DNA from: CAYTED01 sp964537075
GTDB taxonomy: Bacteria; Patescibacteriota; Minisyncoccia; Moranbacterales; UBA1568
Length of the DNA: 22,457 nt
Assembly (NCBI GenBank): GCA_964537075.1
Contig: CAZIBB010000012.1
Coordinates: 1-22,457, forward strand
Direction of reading: 5' to 3'
Shown: in pieces, positions 15,483 through 21,790 of the stretch
How the letters are laid out: each line of letters begins with the position of its first letter
Position numbering within the stretch: the stretch's first letter is position 1
Position numbers and translations under genes: made by a program
Notes under the pieces: model-generated
What the model saw: the letters and a program-made list of their open reading frames with translations, nothing else
Told to the model about the DNA's origin: nothing
The model's database searches: none

Positions 15483-16895
15483 TCATTTTTTAGGCTTAAT
15501 TGAAGGAAATATTTCTGCTATTTTCGACATCAACTGAGTTTGATCTCTTCCACTCTTCACCAGCTCCTCCAATTCAACGAGTATCTTCTCAATATCTACC
15601 GGACACTGATCATGATTCTTCAAAGAAAAGATTCGACCTGATTTCGTCTTCACCATTTTCCCCTCTTCGGATTCGGTATAGAGTTCCTCAATCATCTTCT
15701 CACCCTTGCGGAGCCCCATGATGCGCATTTCGACATCCTCTTCTGGAATCAGATCCTTGGAGCGGATGAGGCACAGCGCCACCTCATAGATATTGATGAG
15801 CTCCCCCATATTGAGGATATGGATACTATTCGATTTTCCCTCCGCAGTACTCTCAATGACCAGTGATGATGCCTCGCGAATCGACATGAAGAATCTCTGC
15901 ATTTTCTTATGTGTCACCGTCACATATTTATGAAGTGCCATCTGTCGCTCGAAGAGTGGGAGTGCTGAGCCATTGGAATTGATCACATTACCGAAGCGGA
16001 CGATATTGAACTTCGTCGTCTTCGACCGGAGGCACTGGATATAATATTCACAGAGTTTCTTCGTCGCACCCATGATACTCGTCGGGTTCACCACCTTGTC
16101 CGTCGAGATGAAAGTGAAGAGCTTCACGCCATTCTGCATCGCAGCGTCAATCACGCGTTTCGTACCGATGACATTGTTATAAATCGCCTCATCGATATTG
16201 TCCTGCATGAGATGTACATGTTTGTAGGCCGCGGCATGAAAGACGATATCCGGCTTGATCTTCGCAAGCAAGGCATTCAATTTATTACTATGCAAGATAT
16301 TCCCCACGATGAGATCACACTTATCGCGCACCCCACGCTCCTTCAACTGTTGCTCCAAGAGAAATATGAGATACTCGGAATTGTCGTACACGACCACCTT
16401 TTTCGCTTCGAGGTCGATCAATTGTCGGACAATCTCTGATCCGATCGACCCTGCACCACCAGTGATGAAGATGGTCTTCCCTCGATAAAATTTCTTCAAT
16501 CTTTCTATATTCTTATCGATGAACGGACGCCCCAGGAAATCCTCCGTATCGAGCGGTTTCACTTCGGAATATTTCACATCACTCTTACTGATGATGCGAA
16601 GATTGCGTGGCACGATCCGAATCGGTACGCGATTCTTCATGCTCTTCATGAGAATCCGCCGAATCAATACTCCATCAGCCGATGGAATGGCAATAATCAT
16701 CTCATCTACCTGGTAAATCTTTGTAATTTTCGAAAGTTCATTAATACCGCCCAGATGCTTCATCGAGGTATTCTTCGGAACTTGATCATCAACAAATCCG
16801 ATGACATGGGCGCCATCGACATTTGTATCAATATCCTTAGCGAGCAACTGTCCAGCTCTTCCAGCACCAATAATCAATATATTCTTTTCGTCCAT
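15483..16895 (-). CDS. CapD/PglF-type UDP-sugar 4,6-dehydratase, short soluble form
   Basis: The 470-residue protein contains two Rossmann units. The first (GAGRAGQLLAKDI, 10-22) is the CoA-binding-like domain; the second is the SDR domain with TGGAGSIGSEI (145-155), HAAAYKHVHLM (220-230), STDKVVNPTSIMGATKK (264-280) and RFGNVINSNGSALPLF. The MGATKK motif replaces the classic YxxxK, as in PglF/WbpM/CapD enzymes that convert UDP-GlcNAc to the 4-keto-6-deoxy sugar. Full-length relatives carry about four N-terminal membrane helices and reach roughly 600 residues; these are absent here, so the enzyme is probably cytosolic. It follows the epimerase gene by 9 bases. Confidence 0.93.
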   Translation of the reverse strand: MDEKNILIIGAGRAGQLLAKDIDTNVDGAHVIGFVDDQVPKNTSMKHLGGINELSKITKIYQVDEMIIAIPSADGVLIRRILMKSMKNRVPIRIVPRNLRIISKSDVKYSEVKPLDTEDFLGRPFIDKNIERLKKFYRGKTIFITGGAGSIGSEIVRQLIDLEAKKVVVYDNSEYLIFLLEQQLKERGVRDKCDLIVGNILHSNKLNALLAKIKPDIVFHAAAYKHVHLMQDNIDEAIYNNVIGTKRVIDAAMQNGVKLFTFISTDKVVNPTSIMGATKKLCEYYIQCLRSKTTKFNIVRFGNVINSNGSALPLFERQMALHKYVTVTHKKMQRFFMSIREASSLVIESTAEGKSNSIHILNMGELINIYEVALCLIRSKDLIPEEDVEMRIMGLRKGEKMIEELYTESEEGKMVKTKSGRIFSLKNHDQCPVDIEKILVELEELVKSGRDQTQLMSKIAEIFPSIKPKK

Positions 16896-16904
16896 AATAA
16901 TTTT

Positions 16905-17786
16905 CTAATCTTTCTGATTATATCGATCCCATGTTTTCCGAAGTCCTTCCGCGAGGGATACTTTTGCTTCAAATCCATATTTTTCTTTCAGCTTCGTAGC
17001 ATCGATACGACTGATATTTACTTCATCAACTGGTACACCAGTTATCTCATATGATATCTTTCGTTCCGAAGCCTCTTCCACCAAACGAATCACATCGAGG
17101 AGCGTCAGACTCTTTCCTGTTCCCACATTGACGATATCAGGATCATGAAGGCCATCTCGAACAGCAATCATAGCAGAAACGACATCATCAATAAATATAT
17201 AATCCCGCTCCTGCAGCCCATCACCATTTACTTTCATATCCGCCCCATCAAGTATTTTTTTAAAAACAAGCCCGATAAATCCCTTATTTTTCTCAGATCC
17301 ATACACGTTTGCGAGTCGCAATATGCCGACAGGAATCCCCGCAAGCTTATCCTGAATCATTTTTTCACATTCAACTTTAAAGATACTATAGACTTCTTTT
17401 GGTCCTACTGGATAATCTTCGTTTACAGGAGCGTCACAATCTCCGTATACGAGTGCCGAAGAGGTAAACAAAACCTTTTCCGGAAAGGATGCCTTTACGG
17501 TATCTAAAACTCTCAAGAAAATACTTTTCTCTTTCTCTGCATCGAAACCGGCATAAATCTGTCCCGTCAGCAAAAAAATAATATTGCCGGTGCCGAAAAT
17601 TTCCGTAAGCTTTTCTGACTGAGTCGCGATATCGCAAGCATAATATTCAATCCCTTCTTCTTTTTTTTCTGGAAGATTTCTTGAAATACTCACCACATTC
17701 TCTCCTCGATGAACAAGCTCAGCTGCCAAGGCCGATCCGATGAACCCAGTTCCACCAAGAAGAATTATTGCTTTCTGTTTATTCAT
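16905..17786 (-). CDS. NAD-dependent sugar epimerase/dehydratase (extended SDR)
   Basis: The 293-residue protein has LLGGTGFIGSAL (9-20), the NAD-binding loop, LFTSSALVYG (106-115) and the active-site YSIFK (133-137, YxxxK). GILRLANVYG and the C-terminal VNVGTGKSLTLLDVIRLVEEA follow. It ends FEAKVSLAEGLRKTWDRY, the usual substrate-domain tail. Next to a CapD-type dehydratase it may reduce or epimerise the 4-keto product, or act as a UDP-hexose 4-epimerase; sequence alone does not decide. It is the first gene of the minus-strand block, with a TATAAT promoter about 45 bases upstream and AGAGG just before the ATG. Confidence 0.9.
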   Translation of the reverse strand: MNKQKAIILLGGTGFIGSALAAELVHRGENVVSISRNLPEKKEEGIEYYACDIATQSEKLTEIFGTGNIIFLLTGQIYAGFDAEKEKSIFLRVLDTVKASFPEKVLFTSSALVYGDCDAPVNEDYPVGPKEVYSIFKVECEKMIQDKLAGIPVGILRLANVYGSEKNKGFIGLVFKKILDGADMKVNGDGLQERDYIFIDDVVSAMIAVRDGLHDPDIVNVGTGKSLTLLDVIRLVEEASERKISYEITGVPVDEVNISRIDATKLKEKYGFEAKVSLAEGLRKTWDRYNQKD

Positions 17787-17810
17787 AGGCCTCTCAAAAA
17801 AGCCAAAAAA

Positions 17811-17839
17811 TAGAAATTTATTCGCTTCCGTATTATACT
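17811..17839 (+). promoter_or_regulatory. Divergent promoter of the truncated DUF2142-like gene
   Basis: TAGAAA (17811-17816), 17 bases, then TATACT (17834-17839) lead to an ATG only six bases further (17846), so the transcript would be nearly leaderless. The same TATACT-six bases-ATG arrangement occurs at 19636-19650. It overlaps the minus-strand promoter. Confidence 0.45.
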
Positions 17840-17860
17840 ATCTTTATGGATACGAATCAA
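17832..17860 (-). promoter_or_regulatory. Promoter of the sugar-nucleotide gene block
   Basis: On the minus strand TTGATT (17855-17860) precedes a perfect TATAAT (17832-17837) by 17 bases. The predicted start is near 17825, giving a leader of about 39 bases to ATG 17786. The -35 box lies inside the first codons of the opposite 46-codon ORF, and the -10 overlaps the opposite promoter. Confidence 0.65.
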
Positions 17861-17986
17861 ACCCCTCACATATCCAAAAAGCCTTTGTTTTGGCTCTCTA
17901 TTTTACTTTTTGTCTTTATCACAAAAGGCGTTTTTTTGAGCACTCTTTTCCCATTTTTCCAAAGTAAAAACGGCACTCCGGCTTGA
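17846..17986 (+). pseudogene. Truncated N-terminal fragment of a DUF2142-like membrane protein
   Basis: The 46-codon ORF reads MDTNQTPHISKKPLFWL, then one membrane segment ILLFVFITKGVFLSTLFPFF, ending SKNGTPA. It matches the start of the full-length protein at 19648, where the segment is LILVLSVFFLKGVFLAAIQ. The DNA is also alike around AAAGGCGTTTTTTTG in both. Family members continue with an acidic DE-x-H loop that is missing here. It is most simply a decayed or recombination-cut copy. A functional single-span peptide is less likely but possible, since frame and promoter are intact. Confidence 0.6.
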
Positions 17987-18027
17987 AAGAAAACGGGGGC
18001 GCCTCGCTATTCGATAAAATCAGCTTC

Positions 18028-18049
18028 TAGTAATCATATTTGATTACTA
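18028..18049. repeat. Perfect inverted repeat in the border region
   Basis: TAGTAATCA (18028-18036), spacer TATT, TGATTACTA (18041-18049) is a nine-pair inverted repeat lying between the DUF2142-like fragment and the epimerase remnant. It could be a small operator or a scar of rearrangement. No T run follows on either strand. Confidence 0.45.
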
Positions 18050-18066
18050 TTGAGCGACATCACATA

Positions 18067-18168
18067 TTATTTCTCGCATCCGTTTGAATGCCGTGTATAC
18101 CACTTCCGAAGGCTTTCGATGCTTTCCGTGAGGGATTTCTCCAGCTGAAATCGGGAAAAATTTCTCAT
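18067..18168 (-). pseudogene. Remnant C-terminus of a sugar epimerase
   Basis: The minus strand encodes 33 residues ending at TAA 18067-18069, including FQLEKSLTESIESLRKWY. This is the characteristic C-terminal helix of extended-SDR epimerases/dehydratases (compare VSLAEGLRKTWDRY of the gene at 16905). An ATG at 18168 overlaps the abiEii stop as ATGA, so it could still be translated, but the Rossmann and catalytic parts are absent. It appears to be what was left when the AbiE module, or a rearrangement, replaced the rest of an epimerase gene. Confidence 0.6.
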
Positions 18169-18863
18169 TTAGCTATATCAGCACGAGCTTTTAATAGAAA
18201 AATTGTATCATCTTTCAGCTTATTTTTCACAAATATCTTTTCTTTCTCATCAATCAATTCGCCAAGTCCAGCCAGCAATACATTGTCCGGAATATTTTCG
18301 ATAAAGGCAATACAAGTCTCAAGATATGCCTTCAGAGATTTGATTTGATAAGAAATCAGAACATTCGCATCTATATCCCACATCTGTGCCAAGAAAAAGT
18401 GAGCGTCGTAAAGGTCGCGTGAAACAAACTCTTTCCTTTGCGTCATCGCCACAAGCTTTCCTGCAAACATGGATTCTTTTATTGCTACCAACATAGGGAT
18501 GCCGAGATAGCTTTTCATCTCATAACGAGCCCCTGTCTCCCTAGTGTTTATCTCAACTTTGATCTGATGTTCATCTACTTTATAGGAAAGCGAGAAAAAT
18601 ATGGTGAAAAACTTCTTCTGCTCATCTTTCACTTCTCCATATTTCGACAATATATCGTGAACCTTCTCAAAGACGAGATCCCTATTCCTTTCGGAATTTT
18701 CCAATAAATCAAAATCTAAATCCACAGAAAACCTCGGCAATGCATAAAATAAATATGCCGCTGTTCCGCCCTTGAAACCCAAAAGCGAAGAAATGGTCAC
18801 ATCAGAATAGATATCCTTCAATATCTGAGTCATTATTACCTTGTGCTTGTCTTTATTAAACAT
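18165..18863 (-). CDS. abiEii: AbiEii-family nucleotidyltransferase toxin
   Basis: The 232-residue protein has the four AbiEii motifs: GFKGGTAAYL (29-38), VDLDFDL (47-53, metal aspartates 48, 50 and 52), KVEIN (102-106) and KLVAMTQRKEFVSRDLYD (136-153, Lys 136, Arg 149, Asp 150, Asp 153). The family (DUF1814) comprises toxins of type IV toxin-antitoxin and abortive-infection systems, acting as nucleotidyltransferases. All catalytic residues expected are present, so it looks intact. It begins 11 bases after the stop of the antitoxin gene. Confidence 0.9.
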   Translation of the reverse strand: MFNKDKHKVIMTQILKDIYSDVTISSLLGFKGGTAAYLFYALPRFSVDLDFDLLENSERNRDLVFEKVHDILSKYGEVKDEQKKFFTIFFSLSYKVDEHQIKVEINTRETGARYEMKSYLGIPMLVAIKESMFAGKLVAMTQRKEFVSRDLYDAHFFLAQMWDIDANVLISYQIKSLKAYLETCIAFIENIPDNVLLAGLGELIDEKEKIFVKNKLKDDTIFLLKARADIAK

Positions 18864-18874
18864 ATTTTTTCTTA

Positions 18875-19447
18875 TTAATAAGCGTATTCTTTTTGATATT
18901 TTTCTAATGTTTTTTTGAGTTTTTTACTCTTGTATATTGGTACGATATCACGGCAAACATCCCAATCAATCCCTCGAAGATTATCGAAAGAGTAATCAGG
19001 AAACAAATAAAGCCTATCCAAAAATGCTCGTTCCTTCGTTGCTTCGAAATAATATCCACGATCAATAAGTCCTTTCTTGTTGGTAAGAACTTCATTCTTG
19101 AGCTTCCTATAAGTAATTTTGTTTTCCCCAACAATAATTTCTCGCGAAAGATAGCTCGCAACAAAAATGGATTCGTAATATTGAAACGTTACGCCTTCCC
19201 TGGCAAGTATCGTTTCAAAACTCAAGTATGCTGGTGTATATATACGGACTGCCAATTCATTTTTGTTATAGTCTTTGTTTTTTATGAAAAGGCCTCTTCG
19301 CAGTCGCATCAATTTTCCTGTTTTCACGTAATAAGAGAGTTTGGATTTAAGATTATCCATACTTTTTTCACCAATCAAAAGAGCAATCTCCATGCTCGTG
19401 AAAACCGTTTGTTTCGATCCATAAATGACTGTTAGGAAACTATCCAT
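18875..19447 (-). CDS. abiEi: AbiEi-like antitoxin/transcriptional regulator
   Basis: The 190-residue protein has an N-terminal winged-helix-like region (FTSMEIALLIGEKSMDNLKSKLSYYVKTGKLMRLRRGLFI). The AbiEi antitoxin domain follows, with AVRIYTPAYLSFETILAREGV and the ERAFLDRLYLFPDY region. Antitoxin first, toxin second, is the order of abiE operons. AbiEi proteins neutralise the toxin and repress their own promoter through inverted repeats. A promoter and an AGGTA/TACCT inverted pair lie upstream. Confidence 0.88.
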   Translation of the reverse strand: MDSFLTVIYGSKQTVFTSMEIALLIGEKSMDNLKSKLSYYVKTGKLMRLRRGLFIKNKDYNKNELAVRIYTPAYLSFETILAREGVTFQYYESIFVASYLSREIIVGENKITYRKLKNEVLTNKKGLIDRGYYFEATKERAFLDRLYLFPDYSFDNLRGIDWDVCRDIVPIYKSKKLKKTLEKYQKEYAY

Positions 19448-19463
19448 ATCATTATTGTAGTCT

Positions 19464-19516
19464 GTAGGTATTAATTATTCTTACCTTTAGTTTACTAAAT
19501 TGATACATTTTGTCAA
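19464..19516 (-). promoter_or_regulatory. abiE promoter with candidate operator
   Basis: On the minus strand a perfect TTGACA (19511-19516) is followed after 16 bases by TAAACT (19489-19494), with a start near 19482 and a leader of about 35 bases. Just downstream of the -10, AGGTA (19466-19470) and TACCT (19482-19486) form an inverted pair with an 11-base spacer, well placed for autorepression by AbiEi. The operator assignment is an inference. Confidence 0.5.
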
Positions 19517-19583
19517 GTATTTCTAAAAACGGCTTTATTTAGCCATTTCAGTATACTTCAATTTCAGCTTTTTTTCAAATACA

Positions 19584-19603
19584 CCCGCACATTGGTGTGC
19601 GGG
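19584..19603. repeat. GC-rich palindrome upstream of the DUF2142-type gene
   Basis: CCCGCACA (19584-19591), TTGG, TGTGCGGG (19596-19603) is a perfect eight-pair hairpin in AT-rich DNA. It lacks a T run and resembles the other small palindromic repeats of the window. It separates the abiE and DUF2142 promoters. Confidence 0.55.
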
Positions 19604-19611
19604 CAAGCACT

Positions 19612-19641
19612 TAGACGCGCCATTTCTCATTGTGATATACT
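19612..19641 (+). promoter_or_regulatory. Promoter of the DUF2142-type gene with near-leaderless start
   Basis: TAGACG (19612-19617) is a modest -35, and TGATATACT (19633-19641) is an extended -10 six bases before ATG 19648. The transcript would begin at or within a few bases of the start codon. AGAGG lies only one base before the ATG, too close to serve as a normal ribosome binding site. Confidence 0.5.
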
Positions 19642-19647
19642 AGAGGC

Positions 19648-21138
19648 ATGAATAGCGTTAGATTCTTGGCCTTCTTGAAAGATTCGAGATTTATTTTGAT
19701 TCTCGTTCTTTCCGTCTTTTTCCTGAAAGGCGTTTTTTTGGCTGCTATCCAACCTATTTTCGTCGGACAAGACGAGGCGAGGCATTATGACACCGTGCAG
19801 TACCTCGCCGAGCCTGAGGGAGCGGTAACGGAAGCCAAGAAAATTCAAAAGAAGAACAATGAACTCCTGCGGGACAAAGATAATTTCGATACCTATAATT
19901 TCTCCGAGGAAATCCAGAAAACGGCGGATGCTACCGATACCGATATTCTTCGGGGTGAACTCTATAACACGATTCTTTTTTCCGATTCTTCCGAAGGAGT
20001 AAATGAGTCCGCTATCAATGCAAAGATTTGGAAACCATATAATTACTATTCTCAACCGGATATCGCCGGGACCACGTCACTCTATCATAAGACAGCATCA
20101 CAGATAGAGAAACTCTTCTCAGGACAGGATATTCTCGTCCGATTCTATCTCGTTCGAATTTTCTCCGTTCTCCTCGCTACTCTGGCAGTCTACCTCTGCT
20201 ATCTCACGGCGAAGACCGCCGGCTTTTCTTCCAAAGTGAGTCTCATTCTCACAGCCATACTTTCTTTTCAGCCGAAATTTTCTCTCTACTCTACCAATAT
20301 TAATTACGATGCGCTCCTCATCCCCTCATTCTTCCTCTTCACATACGCTGGGGTGCTCACATTGAAACAAGGCCTGAATTGGAAAACCCTGACGCTCATC
20401 CTCGGATCAATGTTCATCGCCACCCAAACCAAAGGTACGGGATACGTTTTGATGGCTATATTTTTCGCTCTCATCGCCTACCTACTCTACGAAAAGATAA
20501 AATCGCAGAGCAAAAAAATCCGATACGGCATCTACGGAGCCTGTGTATTCACATTCCTCATCATTATCTCATTTCTATTCACTCATCTCTTCGGAGCAAG
20601 TAGCTTATGGAAGGCGACCGACTCTCTCGGCGAATACATCTCTAAAACAATTACCTTCAACAGATTCATTCTCCCCTCTCCAACCTACTGGGGAACGCTT
20701 TCCTGGGTGAATAGCTGGCTCCTCAGCAATGTCACCAATATCATTTTCGTCATCGAAACCATCGCCATTGTCGGCCTCGGTATGCTTCTTTTCTCCAAAA
20801 AACTCTCGCTCAAATATCCTGATTTCCTCCCAGCACGAAAATATATCGTTTTCCTCATCGGTATGATCGTCGCGCTTCAGATCGGCATCCGAACCGCTGA
20901 CTGGTCCGTCTTCAGCCAAATCGGTGGGATGAAGATGAGCCTCGGCACCCCGGGACGATACTTCCTCCCCAACCTCGTGTCGCATATCCTGCTTCTCGGT
21001 ACCGGACTCGGCGCGATTCTCGCCTGGTTCAAGAAAGAACGCTATTTCGAACCGACACTCCTCGCGATACTCATCGGCATGTTCTCTCTCATGATGTATC
21101 TCATTTTCAATGTGATAATCCTCCGATTTTATTTCTAG
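19648..21138 (+). CDS. DUF2142-type multi-pass membrane protein, putative GT-C glycosyltransferase
   Basis: The 496-residue protein has a first membrane segment (FILILVLSVFFLKGVFLAAI). An acidic loop FVGQDEARHYDTVQYLAEPEG follows at about 45-65, then a 100-residue polar extracytoplasmic stretch ending YNYYSQPD. About nine further membrane segments include the family-like QPKFSLYSTNINYDALLIPSFFLF. The DE-x-x-H loop after helix 1 and the NYDAL region are the hallmarks of DUF2142, whose members resemble GT39/GT-C enzymes using lipid-linked sugars on the outer face. It lies at the edge of the glycan cluster. The exact reaction is unknown. Confidence 0.8.
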   Translation: MNSVRFLAFLKDSRFILILVLSVFFLKGVFLAAIQPIFVGQDEARHYDTVQYLAEPEGAVTEAKKIQKKNNELLRDKDNFDTYNFSEEIQKTADATDTDILRGELYNTILFSDSSEGVNESAINAKIWKPYNYYSQPDIAGTTSLYHKTASQIEKLFSGQDILVRFYLVRIFSVLLATLAVYLCYLTAKTAGFSSKVSLILTAILSFQPKFSLYSTNINYDALLIPSFFLFTYAGVLTLKQGLNWKTLTLILGSMFIATQTKGTGYVLMAIFFALIAYLLYEKIKSQSKKIRYGIYGACVFTFLIIISFLFTHLFGASSLWKATDSLGEYISKTITFNRFILPSPTYWGTLSWVNSWLLSNVTNIIFVIETIAIVGLGMLLFSKKLSLKYPDFLPARKYIVFLIGMIVALQIGIRTADWSVFSQIGGMKMSLGTPGRYFLPNLVSHILLLGTGLGAILAWFKKERYFEPTLLAILIGMFSLMMYLIFNVIILRFYF

Positions 21139-21149
21139 AAATACACCCC

Positions 21150-21285
21150 TCACCCTCGAAGACTCAGGAGCTCCCCTTGGAAAGGGGAGCAGGAAGAAAA
21201 AATAAATAACCTGGATCCTGGATCCCTCCCAAGGTTTACCTGCCGTAGGCATGGCGGGCAGGCATGTCCGGGATGACAAACTAAG
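21150..21285. repeat. Composite palindromic repeat downstream of the DUF2142-type gene
   Basis: GCTCCCCTT-GGA-AAGGGGAGC (21170-21190) is a nine-pair hairpin. A tandem CTGGATC pair lies near 21211-21225, then CCTGCC/GGCAGG arms (about 21238-21263) and GTCCGGGATGACA (21266-21278). Read on the minus strand the order is TGTCATCCCGG, GGATCCA, TCCAAGGGGAG. This matches the order of shorter blocks in the repeat inside the GT4 gene (2500-2572). No ORF of note covers it. Confidence 0.65.
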
Positions 21286-21424
21286 GTCTCTCCAAAAGCG
21301 CTTTTTCATATCCACAACTGTAAGCGGTCGTTGATAACTGTGGATGGCGGTGGGATGTGAATTTCAGTTACCGAGGAATACTCGACAACTGCCGCTGATG
21401 GATGAAGTGACAGGGAGAATGTGC

Positions 21425-21455
21425 CTAAAAAACAAAAACCCCCGTTCATAGGGGG
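21425..21455 (-). terminator. Rho-independent terminator, minus strand
   Basis: On the minus strand CCCCC-TATGAAC-GGGGG (21439-21455) is followed by TTTTTGTTTTTTAG (21425-21438). It is a five G-C pair stem with a strong T run. No minus-strand gene of normal size ends here. Confidence 0.6.
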
Positions 21456-21555
21456 AATAGCCTATTCCTTGCGGAAAACCTGCCATCAATATACACAGCT
21501 ACTCTCTTTATTTTCCCTGAACCCTGTTTTGTATTATTCATATTTTTTAATTTTG

Positions 21556-21596
21556 GAAAATAAAAACCCCGCCATGCCCAAAGGGTCAGGACGGGT
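21556..21596 (-). terminator. Rho-independent terminator, minus strand
   Basis: On the minus strand CCCG-T-CC and its partner GG-CGGG enclose an inner CCC-TTT-GGG, then TTTTTATTTT follows (21557-21566). The stem spans 21568-21595 with a small internal loop. It could end a short minus-strand transcript starting near the palindrome at 21743-21764. Confidence 0.55.
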
Positions 21597-21742
21597 GATT
21601 TTAGTAACTCAATGATAGTAGGTTCCAGTAATATGTCAAAATCAAACCATATTTTTGGCTTATCTTTTAGACAGATCATTTCCAACCATTACTCTCATCG
21701 TCTTTTTCTTAAAAATGGATTAAGTAACATCAATATCGTGGT

Positions 21743-21764
21743 ATTGTATCATAAATGATACAAT
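21743..21764. promoter_or_regulatory. Palindromic operator-like site with divergent extended -10 elements
   Basis: Arms ATTGTATCAT (21743-21752) and ATGATACAAT (21755-21764) are perfect ten-base inverted copies around AA. Each arm contains TGATACAAT, an extended -10 box, one on each strand. A partial third copy, ATGATACGAT (21777-21786), sits four bases before the ATG at 21791 and is itself TGATACGAT, another extended -10. The site could be a divergent promoter, a repressor operator, or both. Confidence 0.55.
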
Positions 21765-21790
21765 TACAGCATAAAAATGATACGATAAAT

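Larger units (their letters stand above)
21286..21790. other. Non-coding stretch with inverted repeats and terminators
   Basis: About 500 bases hold no convincing gene. Visible elements are ATCCACA (21310-21316) with its inverse TGTGGAT (21339-21345), two minus-strand terminator hairpins (21425-21455 and 21556-21596) and a long palindrome (21743-21764). Short ORFs on both strands (64-79 codons) run straight through the terminators and show no recognisable motif. Confidence 0.6.

Noticed and set aside
20605..21315. 236-codon minus-strand ORF
   Set aside because: It is antisense to the DUF2142-type gene and strongly charged, as expected for the complement of membrane-helix codons.
21421..21615. 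64-codon plus-strand ORF with GTG start
   Set aside because: It is built largely from the two terminator hairpins and has no ribosome binding site or recognisable motif.
21446..21685. 79-codon minus-strand ORF
   Set aside because: A rho-independent terminator hairpin lies in its middle, and it shows no motif; treated as a possible RNA region instead.
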